A stretch of DNA of 33,449 nucleotides from Deltaproteobacteria bacterium (GCA_028818755.1 JAPPNF010000034.1:1-33449), one strand, 5' to 3'; shown: positions 16,934-25,478, counted from the stretch's first letter. Notes: generated from the letters alone by a model not told the origin. A program made the numbers and translations.

Positions 16934-17536
16934 GACGCAACTCCTGAGGGTCTATTTGGTCTCCCTTCAGAAACTCAACCATTTCGACTTGGTCGACCGG
17001 AATCACGATCGCTAGTACTCCGGTCACAGGTATCCGCGTCTCGTTGTCCAGCCATTCGGCTTCCGCGATTCGGAAGTGGCCTTCGTCGGGACGGTTAGGC
17101 CACTCTTGGGGCCAGCCAAACAGGCGACGTTGTCCTTTGAGGTGCAGCGTAACATAGCAGTCGCTGTGGCGCGAGAAGGCGGAGTACCACTCGGATGGGT
17201 ACGAGGTTTCTCTGGTTATACCGAGCCGGCGAAGAACGCGGTGTAAGGTATCCCAATTGACGAAGTAAGCGGTCAGCAGTCCAAGGACAACAGCGATTGC
17301 GACAGAGAGAAGGAGTTCCCAGTTTCTGCGCCAGGGGTCATCGCCCACAACGCTCCCCAAGAAGAGGACTCCGTCAGTGATGGCCTTCCCGATCACGGTG
17401 AAGATCAGAGCTTGGATCACGCGGTCAAAGGGCTTGGTTTGGGATATGACGTAAGCGAGTAGAAGATCGCCGCTGCTACGAATCCAGGCAACAGAAAACT
17501 CAGGACTCCGACAATCTCACCGGATGCCCAGTTCAT
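16926..17536 (-). pseudogene. DUF6338-like membrane protein with a -1 frame change (frameshifted, or programmed frameshift)
   Basis: Two overlapping frames form one protein. The first starts at ATG 17536 behind GGAGGTGG and reads a hydrophobic helix (VGVLSFLLPGFVAAAIFYSL) up to SYPKPSP, then stops at 17417. The second, one base back, continues DRVIQALIFTVIGKA and a second helix LLLSVAIAVVLGLLTAYFV. It then gives a soluble C-terminal domain with SEWYSAFSRHSDCYVTLHLKG and GWPQEWPNRPDEGHF. The zero-frame codons at the join are C-CCT-TTG (17432-17426), an X-XXY-YYZ slippery heptamer; a -1 slip there gives one 203-residue protein. The layout matches my memory of DUF6338 proteins (helix pair plus cytosolic domain). 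Base composition is lower in GC than the neighbours. A sequencing or real deletion is the alternative. Confidence 0.6.
17426..17432 (-). other. Slippery heptamer CCCTTTG at the frame junction
   Basis: On the minus strand the heptamer C-CCT-TTG is in the zero frame, and the zero-frame stop TGA follows two codons later. Slipping back one base continues directly into the downstream reading frame (GAC-CGC-GTG). Its chance occurrence at exactly the needed position is low but not negligible. Adding one base to the T-run would also restore the frame, so an assembly error is possible. Confidence 0.4.
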
Positions 17537-17710
17537 GGCTGTTCCACCTCCGCGATACCATGCTCTGCAACGGCCGTCGGTTCTCAGCTCCGGCATAGAT
17601 ACCGTCATGCCGTCCTCAAGTGACCGAGCCCCCAAGTCACTGGCAATTACGCAAGAACTGCGCCAAGCGTCCCTCTCCCAACCCCGCGCCGTCCATGCTA
17701 GATTGCCGGC

Positions 17711-18661
17711 ATGGCGACTCTGATAACGGGTAGTGGGCTCATCGGGGCATCCTTCGGGCAGTATGCCGCGGCGCGGGGGGAGCGCCTCGTCTTCGTGGAT
17801 TTCCAGCCTCGGGACGATTACCTGAAGCAAAAGCTCGGGTCGGCGGACTACGTTTCCCTTCAGGGAGACGTGCTGGACCTGCCGGCGCTCACCGGGATCA
17901 TCAAGGCCCACGGCATCGACACGGTGCTGCACACCGCGGCCATCATCGCCGGCCGGGTGGCCCGGGAAGGTTACTGGGCCTTCAACGTCAACATCCAGGG
18001 CACCATCAACGTCGCGGAGGCGGCGCGGCTCACGGGGGTCAAGCGGGTGGTGCAAATCAGCACCCTCGGCGTCTACAACCGCGCGTTCGAGGGATCGGGG
18101 ACGGTGCCCGAGACGCTCCAGCGGGGCGACAGCACGGCCTACGGCAACTCCAAGGCGGTCCAGGAACTGGTGCTGGAGGCCTACTCGCGGCTCTTCGGCT
18201 TCGAGCTGATGATGGTGCGGCTGGCCCACGTGTTTGGGTTGGGCCATTTCCAGGGCGGGGCCGAGAGCGGCGCCATCACCCACACGCTCCTCACCTGCGG
18301 CCGGGAAGGCGGGGTCGCCAAGATCGCACGGCGCCAGGCGAGGCCGCTGGAGCGCATCTACGCCAAGGACGTGGGCCGGGCGGTGGACCTGGCGGCCACC
18401 GTGCCGGTGCCTCCGGTCAACGTGTTCAACATCGGCACGGGCCTCGTCACGACCTTCGATGAACTGATGGAGGAGGCGAGGGCGATCTACCCCGATCTGG
18501 AGGTGGAGGTAGTGCCGGACGGGACGCCGCACGAGGGGCCCAAGCGGCCCCTGGACATCACCCGGGCTCGGGAACACCTGGGCTGGGAACCGCAGTTCAC
18601 GCTGGGCTCGGCTCTGCGCGACTACGTCAAGGATCTGGATGCGCTGGAGTCGGAAGGGTAA
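17711..18661 (+). CDS. NAD(P)-dependent epimerase/dehydratase (extended SDR), paralogue 2
   Basis: 316 residues, one more than paralogue 1 at 10188, to which it aligns from the first residue. LITGSGLIGASF is the shortened Rossmann loop. QGDVLDLPAL, QISTLGVYN (active-site Ser), Y144-G-N-S-K148, IYAKDVGRAVDLAATVPVP and FNIGTGLVTTFDEL follow in the same order. The C-terminal REHLGWEPQFTLGSALRDYVKDL is typical of sugar-nucleotide-type epimerases. The ATG at 17711 has only a weak leader, so a leaderless or short-leader transcript is possible. It precedes the long amidohydrolase at 18711 by 49 bases, as paralogue 1 sits downstream of another amidohydrolase. Substrate unknown. Confidence 0.88.
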   Translation: MATLITGSGLIGASFGQYAAARGERLVFVDFQPRDDYLKQKLGSADYVSLQGDVLDLPALTGIIKAHGIDTVLHTAAIIAGRVAREGYWAFNVNIQGTINVAEAARLTGVKRVVQISTLGVYNRAFEGSGTVPETLQRGDSTAYGNSKAVQELVLEAYSRLFGFELMMVRLAHVFGLGHFQGGAESGAITHTLLTCGREGGVAKIARRQARPLERIYAKDVGRAVDLAATVPVPPVNVFNIGTGLVTTFDELMEEARAIYPDLEVEVVPDGTPHEGPKRPLDITRAREHLGWEPQFTLGSALRDYVKDLDALESEG

Positions 18662-18710
18662 TCCCGGTTCCTCGCGGCCCGGCCGATCCACTTACGGAAA
18701 GGGTTAGAGA

Positions 18711-20162
18711 GTGACCGGGTCAGGACACACCTCGGAATCCGAAGCGGTTCGCGCCCGCCTCGACCATCCGGTCATCGACACCGACGGCCACACCGTCGAG
18801 CTGACCCCGCTCTATCTCGACTACCTGAAAGAGCTCGGCGGCGCCGACATGCCCCGGCGCTACGGCGAGGCCATGCGCGCCCGCTCCAACAGCCGCTGGT
18901 CCTCCATGACCGAGGCGGAGCGGCGAAGCGTCCGGGCCCACTGCCCGCCCTGGTGGGCGCGCCCGGCCCGCAACACCCTGGACCGCGCCACGGCGTCGCT
19001 GCCACGGCTGTTGCACGAGCGCATGGACCGGCTGGGCATCGACTACGCCGTGCTCTATCCCACCGAGGGTTTGAGCGGGCCGCCCCGGTTCGAGGACGAG
19101 GAGCTGCGCCGGGTTTCCTGCCGGGCGCTCAACAAGTTCCACGCGGAGTTCTACGGCGAGTGTTCGGACCGGATGACTCCCGCCGCGGTAATCCCGACCC
19201 ACACCCCGGAAGAGGCCATCGAGGACACGGAGTACGCGGTCCAGGAGCTGGGCCTCAAGACCATCGTCATCTCCCACGTGGACCGGCCCATCCCGCGAGT
19301 GCAGGAAGAGCGCCCGGACCTGGCGCCCTTCGCCCGCTACATCGACACCCTGGCGCTGGACAGCGACTACGACTACGACCCGTTCTGGCAGCGCTGCCTG
19401 GAGCTGGGAGTGGCCCCGACCTCCCATGCCAGCGGCCAGGGCTGGGGCAGCCGGCGCTCGGTCTCCAACTACATGTACAACCACATCGGCCACTTCGCCT
19501 CTGCGGGCGAGGCCATGTGCAAAGCGCTGTTCTTCGGCGGGGTTACGCACCGGTTCCCAAAGTTGAACTTCGCATTCCTGGAGTGCGGCGTCGCCTGGGC
19601 CTGCAGCCTCTATAGCGACATCCTGGAGCACTGGGAGAAGCGCAACCGGGACGCCATCGCGGCGCTGGATCCGGAGAGCACCGACCTTGATCTCATGATG
19701 AAGCTCGTGGCGGAATACGCCGGCGTCGACGGCGTGGGCAAGCTGGAGGAGGTCCGCGCCTCGCTTGCCCGCAAGCAGCGCCGCCCTGAAAACCTGGATG
19801 ACTGGGCTCGTTGCGGCATCGACAGGGCCGAGGACATCCGCGACCGCTTCGTGCCCCGCTTCTACTTCGGCTGCGAGGCCGACGACCGCATGATCGCCTG
19901 GGCGTTCAATGACAGGTTGAACCCCTTCGGCGCACGTCTCGGCGCCATGATGAGCTCGGACATCGGCCACTGGGACGTCACCGACATGACCGAGGTGGTG
20001 GCCGAGGCCCACGAACTGGTGGACCGGGGGCACATCACCGACGAGGACTTCCGCGATTTCAGCTTCACCAACGCGGTGCGGTTCTATGCCGGCGTGAACC
20101 CGGACTTCTTCGCCGGGACGGCTTGCGAGGACGCCGCCGCCCGGGTGGTGGCGGCGGGTTAG
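18711..20162 (+). CDS. Long amidohydrolase family protein (Amidohydro_2), divergent paralogue 3
   Basis: 483 residues, about 100 more than its neighbours. Metal motif D-T-D-G-H-T-V-E near residue 22; a histidine in the TSHASGQGWG segment; aspartate in MSSDIGHWDV near the C-terminus. The extra length comes from an N-terminal extension with an Arg-rich segment (MRARSNSRWSSMTEAERRS) and an insertion before the last strands (about 310-395: LMMKLVAEYAG to ARCGIDRAEDI). It starts at GTG 18711 with GGAAAGG upstream. Similar long members are found in uncultured bacterial catabolic loci, but I cannot name the reaction. It is 59 bases upstream of paralogue 4. Confidence 0.85.
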   Translation: MTGSGHTSESEAVRARLDHPVIDTDGHTVELTPLYLDYLKELGGADMPRRYGEAMRARSNSRWSSMTEAERRSVRAHCPPWWARPARNTLDRATASLPRLLHERMDRLGIDYAVLYPTEGLSGPPRFEDEELRRVSCRALNKFHAEFYGECSDRMTPAAVIPTHTPEEAIEDTEYAVQELGLKTIVISHVDRPIPRVQEERPDLAPFARYIDTLALDSDYDYDPFWQRCLELGVAPTSHASGQGWGSRRSVSNYMYNHIGHFASAGEAMCKALFFGGVTHRFPKLNFAFLECGVAWACSLYSDILEHWEKRNRDAIAALDPESTDLDLMMKLVAEYAGVDGVGKLEEVRASLARKQRRPENLDDWARCGIDRAEDIRDRFVPRFYFGCEADDRMIAWAFNDRLNPFGARLGAMMSSDIGHWDVTDMTEVVAEAHELVDRGHITDEDFRDFSFTNAVRFYAGVNPDFFAGTACEDAAARVVAAG

Positions 20163-20221
20163 CCACGGGCCGCCGCGCGGGCACATTCATTGCAAGAGAT
20201 GGACGCGAGAGAGGAAGGCTC

Positions 20222-21328
20222 ATGAAAGACGGACTGAAAGTCATGGACTCGGACATGCACGTGCGCGAGCCCGCGGACCTGTGGGAGAAGTACCTGGAGC
20301 CGGAGTGGCGCGACCGGGGCCCCAAGATCCTGAGCACCACCACCCGCAGCTCGGCCATGGTCATGCTCGACGGCAAGATCCTCAAGGGCTACCCGCCCGC
20401 CTACCGCGGCGGCATCTTCGACGCCAGGCGCATCGACAAGGAGATCGCGGACGCACGGGCCCGGGGCTTCGACGGGGTGTCGCAGCTCGACGCCATGGAG
20501 AAGGAGGGGCTGGACCTGGCGATCATGTACCCGTCCATCGGCCTGGGCGTCATGATGCGCGACGACATGGACCCCAAGCTCGGCGCCGCGATAGCGCGGG
20601 CCTACAACAACTGGCTCCATGACTTCTGCCAGACCGATCCCGAGCGAATGAAGGGCTCGGCCATGATCTCGCTCCACGACGTCACAGAGGCGGCAAAGGA
20701 GGCCCGGCGGGCGGTGGAGGAGTTGGGCTTCGTGTCCGTGTTCGCGCGTCCCGAGCCGCTCCGTTCGCTGCCCTGGCACTCCCGCTACTACGACGTGCTG
20801 TGGTCCACCCTGGAGGAGCTGGGCATTCCCATGGGCTTCCACTCCGCCGCCTCGGCCGGTGAGGTCCGCCAGTTGGGCGACGTGTTCGGCGACGATCTGT
20901 TGCTGCGGCACATCTGCGAGCATCCCATGTCCAACATGATGGCCATGATCGACATCATCGGCGGCGGGGTGCTGGAGCGCCACCCGAAGCTCAAGGTCGC
21001 CTTCCTGGAATGTTACTGCGGCTGGGTGTCGTTTATGCTCCACCGAATGGACGGAGCCGTGTCCAAGGCCCGCAACCCCAACATCTCCGAGCTCAAGCCC
21101 AGCGAGTTCTTCAAGCGCCAGTGCTGGATCTCCACCGAGTCCGAGAAGGAACTCGCCATGGTCGCCGAGCTCATCGGCGACGACAACATCGTCTACTCCA
21201 CCGACTACCCTCACGGCGACTCGGACTTCCCCCACGCGGTCGAAGAGTTCCTGGAGGTCGAAGGCGTCTCCCGGGAGACCAAGCGGAAGATCCTCTGGGA
21301 CAACTGCGCGCGGCTCTACAATCTGTGA
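20222..21328 (+). CDS. Amidohydrolase family protein (Amidohydro_2), paralogue 4
   Basis: 368 residues from the ATG at 20222 behind GAGGAAGG; an in-frame start at 20123 would overlap the previous gene and read through non-conserved sequence. Motifs: DSDMHVREPADLW (metal site), GFHSAAS (His), FLECYCGW, YSTDYPHGDSDFPHAVEEF (Asp). It forms a subgroup with the protein at 24283, sharing the DLWE-Y opening, the 'RAYNNWL-DFCQ' helix and 'DSDFPHAV' after the aspartate. Same strand as 18711, and followed by a sulfatase 41 bases on. Substrate unknown. Confidence 0.88.
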   Translation: MKDGLKVMDSDMHVREPADLWEKYLEPEWRDRGPKILSTTTRSSAMVMLDGKILKGYPPAYRGGIFDARRIDKEIADARARGFDGVSQLDAMEKEGLDLAIMYPSIGLGVMMRDDMDPKLGAAIARAYNNWLHDFCQTDPERMKGSAMISLHDVTEAAKEARRAVEELGFVSVFARPEPLRSLPWHSRYYDVLWSTLEELGIPMGFHSAASAGEVRQLGDVFGDDLLLRHICEHPMSNMMAMIDIIGGGVLERHPKLKVAFLECYCGWVSFMLHRMDGAVSKARNPNISELKPSEFFKRQCWISTESEKELAMVAELIGDDNIVYSTDYPHGDSDFPHAVEEFLEVEGVSRETKRKILWDNCARLYNL

Positions 21329-21369
21329 GGGGCAGGGTGGGCCCGCCTTCCGATTGAAGGGCACCCCGA

Positions 21370-22671
21370 ATGACACTACGAGCGATTCTCGTCGCAATGA
21401 TCGTCGGGACCGCTCCCCTGGCGGCGGATGCCAATCCCAACGTCTTGCTCATCATCGCGGACGATATGGGGATTGATGCGTCGCGTTGCTATTCGCTTGG
21501 AAACCGGCAGGCCCCAATGCCGAACGTCGAGGCGATGTGTGCGAGGGGAATGGTTTTCGAGAACGCCTATGCGGCACCGCTGTGTTCCCCTACGCGGGCG
21601 ACCATCATGACCGGGCAGTATGGATTTCGCACGGGAGTCGGGACGGCGATACGGCGTCGCGGCCGGACCAGGGGTTTGTCCGCGGATGTCACCAGCTTGT
21701 TCGATGTACTGGCAACCACCGGGTACAAGGCCAACCTGATCGGGAAATGGCATCTGGCGGGGGCGGAAGCGACGTTGGATCATCCCGCCGAGTTGGGCGT
21801 ACCGGACTACTTCGGCCTCTTTAGAGGGGGGACGCGCGACTACTGGAATTGGCCGGCGGTCGAGAACGGCGAAGAGGTGTGGATGAACGAATACGCCACG
21901 ACCGTCTTCACAGACCGGGCGATTGACTGGATCCGCGCGCAGGAAGGCCCGTGGTTCCTGTGGCTTGCCTACAACGCCCCCCACACACCGTTTCACCTGC
22001 CCCCTGCCCATCTGCACGGTTTCGATGAGATGCCCGACGACCCGGATGCCATCGACCGGAACCCCTTACCTTACTACCAGGCGGCGCTTCAGGCGCTGGA
22101 TACCGAGATCGGGCGCCTCCTGGCGGCAATGCCCCGGGACGTGCGCGACAACACCGTCGTCATGTTCATCGGCGACAATGGATCCCCGAATCGGGTCGCG
22201 CGCGGACTCTATGGCGAACATGCGGCCAAGGGCACGATCTTTGAAGGCGGCACGCATGTGCCCTTCGTTGTCTCCGGACCGGGCGTTGCGCGGGGGCGCA
22301 CCGAGAGTTTCGTGAACACAACGGATCTGTTCGCGACCATCGCGGGCTATGCGGGGGTCGAGGTACAGGCCCAGGACTCCCACGATTTCCGTCCGATCCT
22401 GTCGGGGCGGGACGGCAGTCGCGAGTACGTCTACGTTGAACATTTCTCGGATCGACCCTCCAGGCGTCGCAGACGCCGCAATGCTTTTGGTTGGGCGCTC
22501 CGGGAGGGCCCGTTCAAGCTGGTTCAAGTGGAAGGATCAGAACCCAGGCTTTACGATCTGTCCAAGGATCCGCTCGAGGCCGTAGACTTGCTGGCCGATG
22601 GCACGTCGCCAGATGAGGCCGCCATCGTGGCAGGCTTGGAGGCGCGGTTCACCCAAGTCCGGGCTGAGTAA
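21370..22671 (+). CDS. Type I (formylglycine) sulfatase, secreted
   Basis: 433 residues. A signal peptide covers about residues 1-22 (MTLRAILVAMIVGTAPLAADA). The alkaline-phosphatase-fold sulfatase core has NVLLIIADDMG (metal aspartates), the formylglycine motif C72-S-P-T-R-A-T-I-M-T-G, IGKWHLAG, APHTPFHLPP and MFIGDNGSP (second metal site). Cys72 must be oxidised by a formylglycine-generating enzyme, which is not in the window. It hydrolyses sulfate esters in the periplasm or outside. A run of six arginines occurs in a C-terminal loop (SRRRRRRNAF). Row 21481-21540 has 36/60 G+C against 40/60 in row 20761-20820 of the preceding gene, hinting at a different origin. GAAGGG leader 8 bases before the ATG. 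Confidence 0.9.
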   Translation: MTLRAILVAMIVGTAPLAADANPNVLLIIADDMGIDASRCYSLGNRQAPMPNVEAMCARGMVFENAYAAPLCSPTRATIMTGQYGFRTGVGTAIRRRGRTRGLSADVTSLFDVLATTGYKANLIGKWHLAGAEATLDHPAELGVPDYFGLFRGGTRDYWNWPAVENGEEVWMNEYATTVFTDRAIDWIRAQEGPWFLWLAYNAPHTPFHLPPAHLHGFDEMPDDPDAIDRNPLPYYQAALQALDTEIGRLLAAMPRDVRDNTVVMFIGDNGSPNRVARGLYGEHAAKGTIFEGGTHVPFVVSGPGVARGRTESFVNTTDLFATIAGYAGVEVQAQDSHDFRPILSGRDGSREYVYVEHFSDRPSRRRRRRNAFGWALREGPFKLVQVEGSEPRLYDLSKDPLEAVDLLADGTSPDEAAIVAGLEARFTQVRAE

Positions 22672-22700
22672 CGGGGAGGAGTTGCTTCTGCCTCAGCCCG
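22660..22700. terminator. Possible shared hairpin at the convergent sulfatase/VOC ends
   Basis: CGGGCTGAG (22660-22668) pairs with CTCAGCCCG (22692-22700) across 23 bases, spanning the two stop codons. There is TTCTTTTC beyond the right arm on the plus strand. The arms overlap the last codons of both genes, so it may be coincidental. Weak but well placed as a bidirectional stop. Confidence 0.35.
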
Positions 22701-23064
22701 TGTTCTTTTCGTAGTGGGGCTGATAGATCTGCACGCGGACCCCGCCCGGCATCATAAGCTGGACGGCCAGTCCGAATCCGGCATCGGCCACTTCGCCTTC
22801 GAAGACGACGCCGCGGGCCTTGAGCTCGGCGACGGTGGCGTGGATGTCGTCGCAGTAGAAGGAGATGTCGTGGGTGCCGGCGGGCTCGCCGGCGGCGCGG
22901 GTGGGGTCGGCGGGATGCACGCCCATGTCGGCCTCGGGCAGGTCGAAGATGAGCCAGCCGCCGCCGACGTCGCTGAAGGAGGTGAAGCCGAGCTTGTCGC
23001 GCAGGAACGCGCGCAGCGCCTCCGGCTCCGAGGAATAGAACATCGCGTGCATGCCCTTGATCAT
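22693..23064 (-). CDS. VOC superfamily protein (glyoxalase / extradiol dioxygenase fold)
   Basis: 123 residues, a single vicinal-oxygen-chelate unit pair. The opening MIKGMHAMFYSSEPEALRAFLRDKLGF is the family beta-alpha module, with candidate metal ligands His6 and Glu/Asp in the later strands: GTHDISFYCDDIHATV begins the second module, ending GGVRVQIYQPHYEKN. VOC members act as lyases, dioxygenases or binding proteins. It starts 28 bases after the LLM gene with AAGGAGG in front, so it is the third gene of an amidohydrolase-LLM-VOC unit. Such neighbours suggest a role in ring or side-chain breakdown, but the reaction is not determined. Confidence 0.82.
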   Translation of the reverse strand: MIKGMHAMFYSSEPEALRAFLRDKLGFTSFSDVGGGWLIFDLPEADMGVHPADPTRAAGEPAGTHDISFYCDDIHATVAELKARGVVFEGEVADAGFGLAVQLMMPGGVRVQIYQPHYEKNTG

Positions 23065-23091
23065 GGCCTCGGCCTCCTTGGTGACGCTACT

Positions 23092-24243
23092 TCAGCCCGT
23101 TTTCTGTTTTCGTTTGTCCTCGTACTCCGCCTTGGCGGCGGCGACGCCCTCCATCGCGGCTGCACGAAACTCCGGCTGCCGCTCGGCGGCCTCGTCGTAG
23201 CTGGCCTGCCTGGGAGTGAACTGGCCCTGGAAGTGCGGCACCACGTGCCGGGCGAACAGCTCGTAGCTGCGGTTGGTGGCGTCCCGGTCGGCCCAGTCGT
23301 GGCACATGAACAGCACGACGCCGAAGCCGCCGGTGCCGGCCTGCATGCGTTCGATCTCGCGGATGGCGTCGTCGGGCGTGCCGATGATGCCGCGGCCGGA
23401 CTCGACGATGAATGTGCGGGTATCGGTGACTCCCTTGGGAACCGTCTGATTGGGCAGCACGTCGCGGGCATAGCCGCCCCAGGCGTCGATACCGAAGCGC
23501 ACGTCTTCCATGGCCTGCTCGCGGGTGTCGGCGATGTGCATCTGCACGGCGATGCGGAACAGCGCCCGGTCGGCGACGCGGCCGTGGGCGGCGGCGGCTT
23601 CCTCGTAGATGCCCCAGTTATGGGCGTAGGCGGCCAGGGCTTCGTCGGAGTGTCCGCCCAGGGACAGGAGCCCGAGCCCGTGGCGGCCGGCCAGCAACGC
23701 CCCCGCGGGCGAACGGATGGTGGTCACCGCCATCTCCATCCGCGGCCGGGTGAATGAGGCGTGCTGCAGCTTGGCGTTGTCGAGGGTGAACCAGTCGGTC
23801 CTGGCGCTCACGCGCTCGCCTTCCAGCAGCGGGATGATCACGTCCAGGGACTCGTTCATCATGCGCCGTGTGCGTCGCGGGTCGATGCCCATCTGGGTGG
23901 CGTCCGAGGGCAGGGCTCCGGGCCCCACACCGAACATGGCGCGCCCTCGGGTCATGTGGTCGAGTTGCACCATGGCATCGGCGACCATGAAGGGGTGCAC
24001 GTAGGGCAGGGACTTCACGCCGGTGCCGAGGCGGATGCGCCGGGTCTCCCGGGCCGCCGCCGCGATGAAGACTTCCGGCGCGGCGATGGTCTCGAACCCG
24101 CCCGAGTGGTGCTCGCCGATCCACGCCTCGTCGTAGCCGAGGCGGTCCAGCAGCATGATCAGTTCCAGGTCGCGCTCGAAGAGGAGGGTGGGGTTCTCGT
24201 TCAGGGCGTGGAACGGGGCGAGGAAAACGCCGAAACGCAGCAT
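23092..24243 (-). CDS. LLM class flavin-dependent oxidoreductase (bacterial luciferase-like)
   Basis: 383 residues. TIM-barrel flavin monooxygenase family: the opening MLRFGVFLAPFHALNENP, the GYDEAWIGEHHSGGFETIAAPEVFIAAAA block, RIRLGTGVKSLPYVHPFMVADAMVQLDHMTRGRAMFGVGPGALPSDA and RSPAGALLAGRHGLGLLSLG are all characteristic. It needs reduced FMN, possibly supplied by a flavin reductase such as the one at 2772. I chose ATG 24243 (GGAG nine bases before); ATG 24258 would add five residues without a good leader. It is preceded by an amidohydrolase with a 39-base gap and followed by the VOC gene. Likely role is monooxygenation of the operon's substrate, unknown. Confidence 0.9.
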   Translation of the reverse strand: MLRFGVFLAPFHALNENPTLLFERDLELIMLLDRLGYDEAWIGEHHSGGFETIAAPEVFIAAAARETRRIRLGTGVKSLPYVHPFMVADAMVQLDHMTRGRAMFGVGPGALPSDATQMGIDPRRTRRMMNESLDVIIPLLEGERVSARTDWFTLDNAKLQHASFTRPRMEMAVTTIRSPAGALLAGRHGLGLLSLGGHSDEALAAYAHNWGIYEEAAAAHGRVADRALFRIAVQMHIADTREQAMEDVRFGIDAWGGYARDVLPNQTVPKGVTDTRTFIVESGRGIIGTPDDAIREIERMQAGTGGFGVVLFMCHDWADRDATNRSYELFARHVVPHFQGQFTPRQASYDEAAERQPEFRAAAMEGVAAAKAEYEDKRKQKTG

Positions 24244-24282
24244 GGCATCAGACTCCATCGGCGGGAACCGCTCGCTTCCCGC

Positions 24283-25419
24283 CTACGCTTCGATCCCGTA
24301 GAACTTGATGCAGTTGTCCCACAGGATCTTGCGTGCGTGCTCCACCGGCAGTTCCTGCTGCATGAACGCGTCCACCGCGTGGGGGAACTCCGAGTCGCTG
24401 TGGGGGTAGTCGGTGGAGAAGACGATGTTGTCGTCGCCCATCAACTGGATGACCGAGCCCACTTCCCGCTCCTCGCCCTCGCAGCCCACCACGCACTGGC
24501 GCATGAAGTACTCGCTGGGCTTCATGGTGAGCATGGGGGCGTCGGCGGCGCCCAACTGCTCCCAGTGGGTGTCCATGCGGCTCAGCCACGACGGCGTCCA
24601 GCCGCAGTTGCATTCCAGGAACGCCACCTTGAGCTCCGGGAAACGTTCGAGCACGCCGCCCACGATGATGTCCACCATGGTCACCATCTGGCCGGTGACG
24701 TGGCTGCAGATGTGGCGCATGAGGCGGTTGTTCTGGCCGAACCGCTCGATGTGGGGGTAGTAGCCGGAGTTGGTGCACTCGTGGAATCCCACCGGCATCC
24801 CCAGCTCCTGCAACTCGTTCCACAGGGGCTCCCAGTAGAGCCCGAACCAGGTGTCGCCGGGGAGCGGCGTGGCCCTCAGGAAGGCGGTGACGAAGCCCAG
24901 GTCGTCGGCCGCGCGCCGGGCTTCCCGCATCGCCAGCGAGACGTCGTGGGGCGGCAGCATGGCGGCGCCCTTGAGGCGCGCCGGGTCTTCCTGGCAGAAG
25001 TCGTAGAGCCAGTTGTTGTAGGCCCGGCAGATGGCTTCCGCCAGCAGCGGGTCCATGTCCGGCACGGTCATGATGTGGAGGCAGGCTGTGGGGAACAGCA
25101 CCGCCACGTCCAGCCCCTCGATGTCCATGGCCTCCAGTTGCGACTTGGCGTTGAAGCCCTGGTCCCGGGCGAAGCCGATGACGTCCTCGCGCGTGGACGC
25201 GCGCCGCTTGCCGATCATGCGCGCGTCGTTGGCCAGCGACGGGCTCTTGGCCCGGGGCTCCTTGCCGTCCAGCAGCAGCAGGTTGAAGTCGCCCCGGCTG
25301 GGTACGTTGACGACCCGGGGCGCGTGCTGCTTGAAGGGCGCGTCGACGTAGTTCTCCCAGAGGTCCGGCGGCTCCATGATGTGCATGTCGGAGTCGATGA
25401 TCCTGAGTCCGTTCTTCAT
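24283..25419 (-). CDS. Amidohydrolase family protein (Amidohydro_2), paralogue 5
   Basis: 378 residues from ATG 25419, behind AGGGAGACCCCG; the frame is open further upstream (to 25485) but into the divergent promoter region. Motifs: DSDMHIMEPPDLWENY, GFHECTNSGYY (His), FLECNCGWTPSWL, FSTDYPHSDSEFPHAV (Asp). It is closest to the protein at 20222. It heads a minus-strand unit with the LLM oxidoreductase and VOC protein, 40-base and 28-base gaps respectively, and is divergent from the CoA-transferase. The metal site is complete. Reaction unknown. Confidence 0.88.
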   Translation of the reverse strand: MKNGLRIIDSDMHIMEPPDLWENYVDAPFKQHAPRVVNVPSRGDFNLLLLDGKEPRAKSPSLANDARMIGKRRASTREDVIGFARDQGFNAKSQLEAMDIEGLDVAVLFPTACLHIMTVPDMDPLLAEAICRAYNNWLYDFCQEDPARLKGAAMLPPHDVSLAMREARRAADDLGFVTAFLRATPLPGDTWFGLYWEPLWNELQELGMPVGFHECTNSGYYPHIERFGQNNRLMRHICSHVTGQMVTMVDIIVGGVLERFPELKVAFLECNCGWTPSWLSRMDTHWEQLGAADAPMLTMKPSEYFMRQCVVGCEGEEREVGSVIQLMGDDNIVFSTDYPHSDSEFPHAVDAFMQQELPVEHARKILWDNCIKFYGIEA

Positions 25420-25440
25420 CGGGGTCTCCCTTCCGGAGGC

Positions 25441-25455
25441 GTTGGGCTGCCCAAC
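25441..25455. promoter_or_regulatory. Perfect 15-base palindrome in the divergent promoter region
   Basis: GTTGGGCTGCCCAAC, 7-base arms around a T, lies just inside the leader of the amidohydrolase at 24283 (minus) and 24 bases from a second inverted repeat at 25479. Together they suggest a regulated divergent promoter. No regulator gene is nearby. Confidence 0.45.
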
Positions 25456-25478
25456 CCGAATACCGTTGGCCGTCCCAC

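Noticed and set aside
16830..17015. Plus-strand frame with nine glycines in a row
   Set aside because: It is the complementary reading of the poly-proline codons; the minus frame has a coupled start and better context.
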